DNA of 9,683 bases, from the NCBI GenBank assembly GCA_012511135.1, contig JAAZGQ010000334.1:1-9683 (forward strand), written 5' to 3'. Under the pieces are notes generated by a model. That model ran no database searches. It was not told the DNA's origin and worked only from the letters and a program-made list of their open reading frames with translations. Origin of the DNA: Bacteroidales bacterium (GTDB lineage: Bacteria > Bacteroidota > Bacteroidia > Bacteroidales > UBA1402). This document shows, piece after piece, positions 1 to 7,477 of this stretch; within the stretch, counting starts at the first letter, position 1; each line of letters opens with the position of its first letter. A program made the translations under genes and the position numbers.

Positions 1-158
1 CCCATCTTAACAGCGGTTCTGACTGCTTCAGCTATTTCCACAGCGCTGTAATTGTCCGAGCCAAAAGTGCCCATGCCAATGACAGGAATTTTGTCACCCG
101 TAGCCAAACGAACAACAGGCACTAAACGGGGATCAACCGATTTCATTTCTTCGTTCAT
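1..158 (-). CDS. Aldo/keto reductase, N-terminal fragment cut by the window edge
   Basis: Only the first 52 codons are visible, and the gene continues beyond the left edge. The translation begins MNEEMKSVDPRLVPVVRLAT and continues into GDKIPVIGMGTFGS, around residues 21-34. This is the typical start of an aldo/keto reductase TIM barrel: a short beta hairpin, then first strand with the GMGTFG signature. The catalytic Asp/Tyr/Lys/His residues lie outside the window, so activity cannot be judged. The gene follows fucP by only 11 nt, and an AAGAAGA stretch just before the ATG is a reasonable ribosome binding site, so it is very probably the third gene of the fucose operon. By inference it may reduce L-lactaldehyde to 1,2-propanediol or act on the sugar itself. 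The family assignment is fairly sure; the substrate is not. Confidence 0.8.
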   Translation of the reverse strand, partial: MNEEMKSVDPRLVPVVRLATGDKIPVIGMGTFGSDNYSAVEIAEAVRTAVKM

Positions 159-169
159 AAAAATCTTCT

Positions 170-1438
170 TTATTTGCCGGCTTTTTGGGCCATCAGGCCA
201 TAAGCCAGTACTACAACAAAACACAACATAGGTACAATATATGCCAGATTAATTCCGGCCAGGTCGGAAATCTTACCCTGCAAAGGAGTCAATAAGGCTC
301 CGCCCAGAATGGCCATAATCAATCCCGAAGCACCGATTTTGGCATCCTCGCCCAAACCGTCCAAAGCAATACCATATATAGTGGGGAACATCAAGGACAT
401 AAAAACCGAGACGCCCACCAGCATAACAATCAAAAACATGCCGCTGCCTCCGGCAAGTATAACAGCCGCCGTACAAATAATATCGGCTACCGCGGCATAT
501 ACAAGCAAACGGGAGGGTCTTATATAACGCATCAACCAGGTAAAAATAAAGCGGGATACACTGAAACAAATAATTGAAAGTAAATACACACTGGCAGCCG
601 ATTGCTCATTAATACCCAATTCCTGCATGACTATGCGGATGGTAAAAGACCAGACTCCGATCTGTGCTCCTACGTAGAAAAATTGAGCAACAACACCCCA
701 GCTGTATATTTTATTTTTTATCAATCGCTTAAAAGTTGCACCCAATTTAAGAGACTTGTCGTTGTTTGCATTTTTGGGCATCCTCGAGAAAACCATAATC
801 AAAAGAATGACTAATAATACAAAACCAACCCCCATATAGGTGGTAGTAACTGCATCTAGTTCTCCGGCCTGCATCAGCTTTAATTGCTCAGCACCCAATT
901 GTGAACGTTGGGTAGCATCGGCGCTGTTCAATTCTCCGAGAATAAAATACTGACTCAGCAGTATGCCGGTTATGGAGCCCAGGGGATTGAAAGCCTGTGC
1001 CAGATTCAGCCTGCGGGTGGCTGTTTCGGGCGATCCCATACTCAAAATATAAGGATTAGCCGTGGTTTCCAGGATGGAGCAGCCTCCGGCCAGTACATAA
1101 ATGGCAAATAGGTAAAAACCATAGCTGGCAGCCTGTCCGGCCGGATAAAACAACATGGCTCCAAGAGCATACAGAGCCAAACCCAGCAAGACACCCGATT
1201 TGTATGAAAAACGTTTGATAAACAGGGCTGCCGGTAAAGCAAAACAAAAATAAGCGCCATAAAACGACAGCTGTATCAGTGAGGTCTGCACATCTGTCAT
1301 ACTCATAATTCGTTTGAATGCAGACAACAAAGTATCTGTCATATTGTTGGCGATTCCCCAGAAATAAAAAAGACTAGTCACCAAAACAAAAGGCAACAAG
1401 AATTGTCTTGTTACCACCTTTACCTGTGTTCTTGTCAT
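170..1438 (-). CDS. fucP: L-fucose:H+ symporter of the major facilitator superfamily (FucP)
   Basis: This 422-residue inner-membrane protein has about 12 hydrophobic segments and is close in length to E. coli FucP (438 aa). It matches FucP as I know it at characteristic places. ANNMTDTLL at residues 30-38 contains Asp35, equivalent to E. coli FucP Asp46. LETTANPY at 123-130 contains Glu124, equivalent to Glu135. RLNLAQAFNPLG at 143-154 and FFYVGAQIGVWS in the second half also match. The two acidic residues are the ones linked to proton coupling and sugar binding in E. coli FucP. The role is proton-driven uptake of L-fucose, with L-galactose or D-arabinose possible as minor substrates. It lies 60 nt downstream of fucI, separated by a strong hairpin, and 11 nt upstream of the reductase. 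No clear Shine-Dalgarno precedes the ATG. Compared with E. coli FucP, the N-terminal tail is about 11 residues shorter. Confidence 0.93.
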   Translation of the reverse strand: MTRTQVKVVTRQFLLPFVLVTSLFYFWGIANNMTDTLLSAFKRIMSMTDVQTSLIQLSFYGAYFCFALPAALFIKRFSYKSGVLLGLALYALGAMLFYPAGQAASYGFYLFAIYVLAGGCSILETTANPYILSMGSPETATRRLNLAQAFNPLGSITGILLSQYFILGELNSADATQRSQLGAEQLKLMQAGELDAVTTTYMGVGFVLLVILLIMVFSRMPKNANNDKSLKLGATFKRLIKNKIYSWGVVAQFFYVGAQIGVWSFTIRIVMQELGINEQSAASVYLLSIICFSVSRFIFTWLMRYIRPSRLLVYAAVADIICTAAVILAGGSGMFLIVMLVGVSVFMSLMFPTIYGIALDGLGEDAKIGASGLIMAILGGALLTPLQGKISDLAGINLAYIVPMLCFVVVLAYGLMAQKAGK

Positions 1439-1462
1439 AGTTGTCAGAGACTGAAAAAGTAA

Positions 1463-1488
1463 GGGGAAAGCAAGTAACTGCTTTCCCC
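1463..1488 (-). terminator. Hairpin between fucI and fucP, possible attenuator or partial terminator
   Basis: On the minus strand, GGGGAAAGCA and TGCTTTCCCC form a perfect 10-bp stem around the 6-nt loop GTTACT. The T-rich run TTACTTTTTC follows immediately. The hairpin begins 10 nt after the fucI stop codon and ends 24 nt before the fucP start. It looks like an intrinsic terminator with an interrupted T tract. Inside an otherwise tight operon it could reduce readthrough into fucP or protect the 3' end of a processed fucI mRNA. The structure is seen directly; the effect is inference. Confidence 0.65.
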
Positions 1489-1498
1489 CGGAATAAAA

Positions 1499-3271
1499 TC
1501 ATTTATAAATTGGACCAAAATTGTTGCAGGCACGAAAATCGGACGATTCCGGATCCATACCAAAAGCACTCCATGCTGCCGGACGGAAGATTTTATATTC
1601 GTCCACATTATGCATACAAACCGGAATCCTCAGCAAAGAGGCCAGGGTAATAAGGTCGGCTCCAATATGTCCGTAATTGATGGCTCCGTGGTTGGCACCC
1701 CAATTGTTCATGACGCTGTAGACATCCTTGAATTGCAGCTTATTGCACAAACGGGGAGCAAACCAGGTGGTCGGCCAGGTTTTGTCGGTACGATTGTTGA
1801 TAATTTCGTGGGCTTCTGGTTGAATATCCACGGTCCAGCCTTCGGCAATTTGCATTACAGGGCCCAGGCCTTTAATTAAATTGATGCGGAACATGGTCAC
1901 GGGCATACCACCTTTGCTCAGGAAGTTTGATGAATAACCTCCACCTCTGAAATAACCACAATTGGCAGGTGACCAGGTAGTGGCTTTGAGGCATTTATCT
2001 ACTTCTTCTTCGCTGATTTCCCAGAAAGGCTTCATCGCAGGTTCTCCCTGTTCGTTGCTTTGCTGGCCGGTAGCGTCCAGGGTGGTTGCCCCGGAATTGA
2101 TCAGATGAATAATGCCGGATGCAGCTCTGCCTTCGAGGGTATAGCCTGTTACCCTTTTTACCGCTTCGGGGCTCCAGAATGTGCGTACATCCGAGAATAT
2201 AGAAGCTGTATTGGTCAATAAATGGCCCATCAACATAGAAACACCATTCAGAGCATCGTTTTCGGTGGCCAGGATATAAGGCCTGCGAAGGCCGTTCCAA
2301 TCGAAAGAGCTGTTGAGCAGGGCTTCGGGGAAGTCACAATTGGGCAAATAATCTGTCCATTGTCGTTGCCCCTGGAAACCTGCCACCAGGGCATTATGTC
2401 CCAAAGATTCTTCTTTAAAGCCCAGTTCGGCCAGTTTGGGATTACCCACCATCAGATCGCGTATAATCAAATACATCTTAACCACATATTCCCAATCGGC
2501 GTCTTTTTCGGCACGGGTTTTACGCCATTGAGGATCGTTAAAGTCTTCTCCCTCATTGCTTTTGCAATACTTAAGCGTCCATTCCCAGGCTTTCTTGTAT
2601 TCTTCGTGATCGTAAATGCCTTTTTCTATGCGACGGCTCACTTCGACCATATCTATGTATTCGTTGCGCATACCCAGGTATTCCTGGAAGAAATCAGGAT
2701 TGACCATAGAGCCGGCAATGCCCATACAAACGCCGCCTATGGAGAGATAGGATTTGCCCCGCATCTCTGCCACAGCTATGCCAGCTCTGGTAAAGCGCAA
2801 TAATTTTTCTTTTACGTCTTGGGGGATAGAGTTGTCACCGGAATCCTGAACATCGCGTCCGTAAATGCCAAAAGTAGGCAAGCCCTTTTGGTTATGAGCT
2901 GCCATGGCAGCTGCCAGATAGACTGCACCGGGTCGTTCGGTACCGTTAAAGCCCCAAATGGCTTTGGGATAATGCGGATTCATGTCTATGGTTTCACTGC
3001 CGTAACACCAACAAGGAGTTACACTGATCGTGAGCCCTACTCCCTGCCGTTCAAATTTTTCGGCACAGGCAGCAGCTTCGGCAACACGTCCAATGGTACC
3101 ATCTGCAATAACACATTCGACAGCAGTTCCATCGCTGTATTTTAAAGTAGATGAAATCAATTCAGCCACTCTTTTTGCCATATTCATGGTTTGTACTTCG
3201 AGGCTCTCTCTGACACCTCGTTCTCTTCCGTCAATGATAGGACGTATTCCTACTTTGGGATGTTTACTCAT
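1499..3271 (-). CDS. fucI: L-fucose isomerase (FucI)
   Basis: This cytoplasmic enzyme interconverts L-fucose and L-fuculose, the first step of phosphorylative fucose breakdown, and usually also accepts D-arabinose. It has 590 residues against 591 in E. coli FucI and aligns along its whole length without obvious gaps. The three metal-binding and catalytic residues fall at the same numbers as in E. coli: Glu337 in ATENDALNG, Asp361 in FSDVRTFW and His528 in NWGANHG, which together hold Mn2+. Other family blocks are visible: TPCWCYGSETIDM at 85-97, WGFNGTERPGAVYLAAA at 106-122 and SFDWNG at 322-327. It is the first gene of the unit and is followed by fucP. A TAnnTTTG promoter box lies 78 nt upstream. 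The ATG was chosen because the N-terminus (KVGIRPIIDGRERGVRESLE) matches E. coli FucI. There is no good Shine-Dalgarno, as is common in Bacteroidota. The enzyme appears intact. Confidence 0.97.
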   Translation of the reverse strand: MSKHPKVGIRPIIDGRERGVRESLEVQTMNMAKRVAELISSTLKYSDGTAVECVIADGTIGRVAEAAACAEKFERQGVGLTISVTPCWCYGSETIDMNPHYPKAIWGFNGTERPGAVYLAAAMAAHNQKGLPTFGIYGRDVQDSGDNSIPQDVKEKLLRFTRAGIAVAEMRGKSYLSIGGVCMGIAGSMVNPDFFQEYLGMRNEYIDMVEVSRRIEKGIYDHEEYKKAWEWTLKYCKSNEGEDFNDPQWRKTRAEKDADWEYVVKMYLIIRDLMVGNPKLAELGFKEESLGHNALVAGFQGQRQWTDYLPNCDFPEALLNSSFDWNGLRRPYILATENDALNGVSMLMGHLLTNTASIFSDVRTFWSPEAVKRVTGYTLEGRAASGIIHLINSGATTLDATGQQSNEQGEPAMKPFWEISEEEVDKCLKATTWSPANCGYFRGGGYSSNFLSKGGMPVTMFRINLIKGLGPVMQIAEGWTVDIQPEAHEIINNRTDKTWPTTWFAPRLCNKLQFKDVYSVMNNWGANHGAINYGHIGADLITLASLLRIPVCMHNVDEYKIFRPAAWSAFGMDPESSDFRACNNFGPIYK

Positions 3272-3348
3272 AATGTATTGTTATATATTCGTGTTTATTG
3301 TTGCTACCGAAAAATCTCTCCTAAATCGTATTAAAAAAAGAAATTCCA

Positions 3349-3356
3349 CAAATTTA
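3349..3356 (-). promoter_or_regulatory. Probable -7 box of the fucI promoter
   Basis: TAAATTTG on the minus strand exactly matches the Bacteroidota sigma-ABfr -7 consensus TAnnTTTG. No clean TTTG -33 element is present at the usual 19-21 nt; the nearest is a TCTG at about 22 nt. Transcription would start near position 3343, giving a leader of roughly 70 nt before fucI. This lies in the 145-nt gap between the S41 gene and fucI, where a catabolic operon promoter is expected. No convincing terminator for the upstream S41 gene was seen in the same gap. Confidence 0.5.
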
Positions 3357-3359
3357 CTT

Positions 3360-3392
3360 CATATTTTTAGTATGAACCCAGATGAAAATATG
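3360..3392. promoter_or_regulatory. AT-rich palindrome upstream of fucI, candidate operator
   Basis: CATATTTT and AAAATATG form a perfect 8-bp inverted repeat separated by 17 nt. Its centre (3376) is where the -33 element of the fucI promoter should be. A dimeric regulator, for example a GntR-type FucR as found with Bacteroides fucose operons, could bind here, but no regulator gene is in the window. The arms are AT-rich in an AT-rich spacer, so chance cannot be excluded. Confidence 0.25.
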
Positions 3393-3416
3393 TTGTACAG
3401 CATAATTTTTACATTA

Positions 3417-4925
3417 TTACCATTTGGTTAGACCGGGCAGTGCCGGTAACACCGATCCTCTTATTTTAGCCCCCTCCGGTATAAAATCAGGTGTTTTAAC
3501 ATACACTTTCGCCGATCTCTGAGCAGAAGCATTACTACCCAAGATCATAGAAATGGCGGCATTTAACAATAATTCCGAGGTATCTCCCAAAGCAGACTGA
3601 TCAAACACACTCAGTTCTGTGAGTTCAATATCCGGCTCAAAACCGGCCGTATAATCCGATTCTCCCAGGCTGTTAAAGACTTTGGCCACAATGGGCTGTA
3701 TACCCCAGCGATTATTGGGGTCGTTTTCATCGTAAATGCTCAAGGAAGAAACATTCTTTCCATAAGTGGTCTTGCCTATCAGGATTACAGGCATATACGC
3801 TCTCAGGCCGTTGATTAGCTGCTCGCTGGCCGAGGCTGTATATTCTCCGGTCAATACAATCAGTCGATCCAGGTTCAAATTGTTTAGTAAAATGCTTTGG
3901 CTGGAACCTGCAGGTTTGAATTCTTGTTCAAAATGCATCAGCAAATAATCCTCGCCGTATTGTCTGTCGTACACTGACTGTAAATAATCGTTGTATCTGA
4001 AATAGCAAAAAACCTTGTCAGGGCTCAAATCTGCCAGAATCATACTGGAAAGATAGGTGGACATAAGGATATAGCCTCCGCTGTTGTACCTCAGATCGAG
4101 CACCAGTTCGTTGACGCCTTGGGCCTTGAAGCGGCCAAAGCTTTCGTTCATTTCGACTAAAAACTGATCGCTGTTGTCACCGCTGTCAAAAGCAAAGAAA
4201 TTACACATGTAATAAGCTATCTTTTTATCCCCGATCTGATAGACGGTATCCAGGTAATTGGGGTTCTCTGCATAATTCTCGAGAACGTCAAAAGACAAGG
4301 TGTCTTTATGCATGGCATCGAGGTATGCCTCAAAACTGCCGGGGATTTGCCGCGGCGCCTGGCTCAGGAAGCGCAGACTGACCCGGGCAGGCAAGTTATT
4401 GAGCAAATCCAGGTAATTCTCTGTATTCAGGCTGCTTCCCTGCAACTGGTCAAACCACCAGCCTCTTTGTATTCCTGTTTGAGCAGCAGGTGTATTGGGT
4501 TTAACGTAAGTCACCTGACCCACTATGCTATTATCAATGGCAGATTTCAAATACAGCTGATAATCAAAACCTATTTCCTTAGAACGTATTCCACTGATGC
4601 TGTTGAGCAGATTGACATAATTGCTCTGGATATAAGAGAAGCGATCTCCGTCCGGAGCAGTCGACGGGTGATAATGATAAAGCAGGGCATCGAAAAAAGA
4701 AGAGGGGGACTGTGCGTAATCTTCGGGCTCTTTCATCTTATCGTTCCAATAATACACCAGTGACATTCTATCGGAGATCCACTCATTGACGTATTTATTG
4801 TTCAGTCTGAGGCTGTCCGTTTCATCACTCCCGCCCCGGCTAAACCAGTTATCCCCTTCGCAGGAAGCAAACACGATGCTCAATAAAACCAAAAGCCAGC
4901 ATATAAGCGAATTCTTTCTCATCAT
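3417..4925 (-). CDS. S41-family (C-terminal processing type) peptidase, lipoprotein
   Basis: This is a predicted membrane-anchored serine peptidase acting outside the cytoplasm. From the chosen ATG it has 502 residues. It begins MMRKN, followed by a hydrophobic stretch and the lipobox FASC with Cys22, so it should be a signal-peptidase-II lipoprotein. The order is: an N-terminal S41 helper region (about 40-115), a PDZ-like region (about 120-185, containing VKPNTPAAQTGIQRGW), then the protease domain with LDLRYNSGG at 276-284. The Ser-Lys dyad is intact: Ser365 in TASASE and Lys390 in TYGK, 25 residues apart as in E. coli Tsp. The substrate is unknown. A GTG at 4967 opens a longer frame, but that would put charged residues before the signal peptide, so ATG 4925 (or 4922) is preferred. 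It lies 77 nt after murF-alr with no recognisable promoter in that gap (4926-5002), so cotranscription is likely. The residues after Cys22 (EGDN) are acidic, faintly like a Bacteroidota surface-export signal. Confidence 0.9.
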   Translation of the reverse strand: MMRKNSLICWLLVLLSIVFASCEGDNWFSRGGSDETDSLRLNNKYVNEWISDRMSLVYYWNDKMKEPEDYAQSPSSFFDALLYHYHPSTAPDGDRFSYIQSNYVNLLNSISGIRSKEIGFDYQLYLKSAIDNSIVGQVTYVKPNTPAAQTGIQRGWWFDQLQGSSLNTENYLDLLNNLPARVSLRFLSQAPRQIPGSFEAYLDAMHKDTLSFDVLENYAENPNYLDTVYQIGDKKIAYYMCNFFAFDSGDNSDQFLVEMNESFGRFKAQGVNELVLDLRYNSGGYILMSTYLSSMILADLSPDKVFCYFRYNDYLQSVYDRQYGEDYLLMHFEQEFKPAGSSQSILLNNLNLDRLIVLTGEYTASASEQLINGLRAYMPVILIGKTTYGKNVSSLSIYDENDPNNRWGIQPIVAKVFNSLGESDYTAGFEPDIELTELSVFDQSALGDTSELLLNAAISMILGSNASAQRSAKVYVKTPDFIPEGAKIRGSVLPALPGLTKW

Positions 4926-5002
4926 TACGAATATTTTATATTCTGCACAGCTTTTAGTTGTCCGCACTCTTTCATTGCCTGATTTGTCGAAATTCTGTTT
5001 GA

Positions 5003-7477
5003 CTATTCTTTGAAATACACTCTTTTGACCCTTTCCGAAACAGAAGTCAGCACTTCGTACGAAATAGTAGACAAGCGTTCAGCAAGCTCCGTCAGAGGCA
5101 GGTCTTTGCCAAAGAGTACCACAGTGTCACCTTCCTGAGCCTGTATATCAGTGACGTCCACCATGCACAAATCCATACAAATACTGCCCAGAATTTTTGC
5201 CCTCTGTCCGTTAACCAGCACGTCTCCACCGCTATGATGGCGATTGAATCCGTCTCCATAGCCTACAGGCAGGGTTGCAATGCGGGAATCTCTTTCGAGT
5301 AGTACCGTGCGGCTATATCCTATGCTTTCGCCTTTTTTGAATTCATGAATTTGCAGTATTTTAGTTTTGAGAGCAGCAACAGGCTGTAAGGCCTCCGGAT
5401 TACAAGCCGATACTCCGTACAGCCCTATGCCCAGACGCACCCTGTCGCATTGCCATTGAGGAAAACGTTCAATGCCGGCGGAATTCAGGATGTGACGTTC
5501 AAAAGGATACTGCAATACTTGCTCAAACTGCCCGGTATAAAACTCGAAAAGCTCCCATTGCGTTTGTGTATATCGATCAAAGGCATTCTCGTCGCTACCT
5601 GCCAAATGCGAAAAAACAGAACTGACTCTCAACATTTTTTGTTTGCTGAGTTTATTCAGCAATCGCGGCAAGTCTTTTTCGGTAAAACCTAATCTGTGCA
5701 TGCCCGTATCGAGTTTGATATGCACCGGAAAATCCCTGACGGCCAAACGTTCTGCGGCTTGGATAAAAGCATCCAGCAATGCAAAACTGTAAATTTCGGG
5801 TTCTAATTTATATTCGTAACAAAGAGGGAAAATACCGGGATCCGGATTCATAAGCAAAACAGGAATATGAATACCCCCCCGCCTTAATTTGACTCCCTCG
5901 TCCACAAGGGCCACAGCCAGAGCATCACAGCCCTGAGCCTGGAGGGTCTTGCTGACTTCGAGGGCCCCGTGTCCGTAGGCTTCTGCCTTAACCATGGCTG
6001 TCACCTTGGTTGAAGGTTTAATCAAAGTTCTGAAATAATTCAGGTTATGCACAAGGGCATTCAGATCAATCTCCATCACGGTATTGTGTGCTTTCAGCTC
6101 CAGGCGCTCACTGATGCGCTCAAAGCCGAATTGTCTTGATCCCTTTATCAATATCAGTTCATTTCGAAATTGCTCAGGCAAGTCCGAAAGCAAAAAATCT
6201 TCTGTTGTCAGAAAAAAGCGGGCAGAGGAAGGGAAAAATCCGGCATGCGTTACCAGGCCGTAACCAATGCCGACAAAACGATCTATCTTTTTTCGTTCTA
6301 TCAGCTCAGCCACCGTTCGGTATAAATCTTCCATAGATTTACCGCTTTGAAAGATGTCAGACAAAATCAAACAAGACTGCATTTTGCCGGCTAAAGCCCG
6401 CCTGGACTGAAAATCCAGTGCCAGTTCAAGAGCTTGCAGATCTGAATTGTAGGCGTCATCAATCAAAACACAGCCATTCCTGCCCTCTTTGACCTCCATG
6501 CGCATGGCCACCGGCTCCAGCTGCTTCAGACGCCGGGCAAGCACCGAGGCATCCAGCACATAATCCGTTTCTTCTTCGAGCATAAAAACAAAAGCAATGC
6601 AGTGCAGGGCGTTTTGAACAGAAGCTTCGTCCACAAAAGCCAGGGCAAAACTAACTTCTTCCCTGTGCCACAAAGTGTGAATCAGGGTATAGTCTTTTTG
6701 CTGATCTTTACGAAAATACAATTTAGCACTAAAGTCTTTGCAAGACCAACCAAGAAGGCGCTCGGGTTCAAGTATACCGGACAGTACAGAGGCGGCCTGC
6801 TCTTCGTCCTGACAGTATACAACTCGCTCACAATCTTTGAACAAGAGCAATTTTTCTCTTATCAGGCTTTCGACAGAATCAAAATTCTCCTGATGGGCCT
6901 GGCCGATATGCGTCAACAAACCCCAATCGGGCTGAATCATCTCTTGCAGCTTCTGCATTTCGCCTTGTTGTGAAATACCGGCTTCAATAAGGCCTAAAGT
7001 GCTGTCATCATTAAGTAAAGACAGCGACAAGGGCACTCCCAGACGAGAGTTGTAGCTCCCTGGTGAGCGGCTGATGCTGAAATCATCGCGAAGCAATTGC
7101 CAAATCCACTCTTTGACTATGGTTTTGCCGTTGCTTCCGGTTATACCCAACACCTTTCCCTCAAAACTTTCTCTGTTATATTTGCCCAACAATTGCAAAG
7201 CTTCGCTTGCATCGGCCACATAGAGAAAATTGGCCTGATCAAATAGTGATTCAGGCTGTTTTTCGCTAATCACAAAATTTCGTACTCCCCTTTTGTATAA
7301 ATCGGCAAGGTATTTATGCCCATTGTTGCTTTCGGTTTTTATGGCAAAAAACAAGCAGCCCTCCGACACCAATAAAGCTCTGCTGTCGATGAGCAGACGT
7401 TTAATGACGGCGTCTTGTACTATTCTTGCTTTGTGTGCCCCGATTATCCGGGCTATTTTTTTAACAGCTAGATGCAT
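5003..7477 (-). CDS. murF-alr: Bifunctional MurF ligase / alanine racemase fusion
   Basis: This 824-residue cytoplasmic protein joins two steps of peptidoglycan precursor synthesis. Residues 1-460 are MurF, which adds D-Ala-D-Ala to UDP-MurNAc-tripeptide using ATP. Visible here are the P-loop GITGSNGKT at 111-119, the block HIGQAHQENFDSVESLIREK at 190-209 and DDAYNSD at 340-346. Residues 465-824 are a PLP-dependent alanine racemase making D-Ala from L-Ala. The PLP lysine is Lys497 in MVKAEAYGHG, the opposite catalytic Tyr is probably Tyr721 in SIGYSR, and RLGIGLYG (681-688) and SICMD (765-769) are further family blocks. No stop codon or frameshift lies between the halves. Such fusions are typical of Bacteroidota. 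The start overlaps the GSCFA gene by 17 nt, which argues for translational coupling. All main motifs seem present, so both activities are likely. Confidence 0.96.
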   Translation of the reverse strand: MHLAVKKIARIIGAHKARIVQDAVIKRLLIDSRALLVSEGCLFFAIKTESNNGHKYLADLYKRGVRNFVISEKQPESLFDQANFLYVADASEALQLLGKYNRESFEGKVLGITGSNGKTIVKEWIWQLLRDDFSISRSPGSYNSRLGVPLSLSLLNDDSTLGLIEAGISQQGEMQKLQEMIQPDWGLLTHIGQAHQENFDSVESLIREKLLLFKDCERVVYCQDEEQAASVLSGILEPERLLGWSCKDFSAKLYFRKDQQKDYTLIHTLWHREEVSFALAFVDEASVQNALHCIAFVFMLEEETDYVLDASVLARRLKQLEPVAMRMEVKEGRNGCVLIDDAYNSDLQALELALDFQSRRALAGKMQSCLILSDIFQSGKSMEDLYRTVAELIERKKIDRFVGIGYGLVTHAGFFPSSARFFLTTEDFLLSDLPEQFRNELILIKGSRQFGFERISERLELKAHNTVMEIDLNALVHNLNYFRTLIKPSTKVTAMVKAEAYGHGALEVSKTLQAQGCDALAVALVDEGVKLRRGGIHIPVLLMNPDPGIFPLCYEYKLEPEIYSFALLDAFIQAAERLAVRDFPVHIKLDTGMHRLGFTEKDLPRLLNKLSKQKMLRVSSVFSHLAGSDENAFDRYTQTQWELFEFYTGQFEQVLQYPFERHILNSAGIERFPQWQCDRVRLGIGLYGVSACNPEALQPVAALKTKILQIHEFKKGESIGYSRTVLLERDSRIATLPVGYGDGFNRHHSGGDVLVNGQRAKILGSICMDLCMVDVTDIQAQEGDTVVLFGKDLPLTELAERLSTISYEVLTSVSERVKRVYFKE

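Noticed and set aside
2222..2803. Long plus-strand open frame of 193 codons opposite fucI
   Set aside because: It lies wholly antisense to a complete, well-conserved fucI; its translation shows no recognisable domain and it has no start signal.
3318..3322. AGGAG on the minus strand in the fucI leader, resembling a Shine-Dalgarno
   Set aside because: It is about 47 nt before the fucI ATG and no start codon follows at a usable distance, so no leader peptide is supported.
4929..4943. GAATAT-AAA-ATATTC dyad just before the S41 start
   Set aside because: Its loop is only 3 nt, the stem is 6 bp of nearly pure A/T, and no T run or promoter box goes with it.
4926..4967. N-terminal extension of the S41 peptidase from a GTG at 4967
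   Set aside because: It adds 14 residues ahead of an already good lipoprotein signal peptide, and two ATG codons at 4925 and 4922 fit the signal better.
7454..7460. A7 run near the start of murF-alr as a programmed frameshift site
   Set aside because: The frame is continuous and correct through the run, and Lys-Lys codons explain it.
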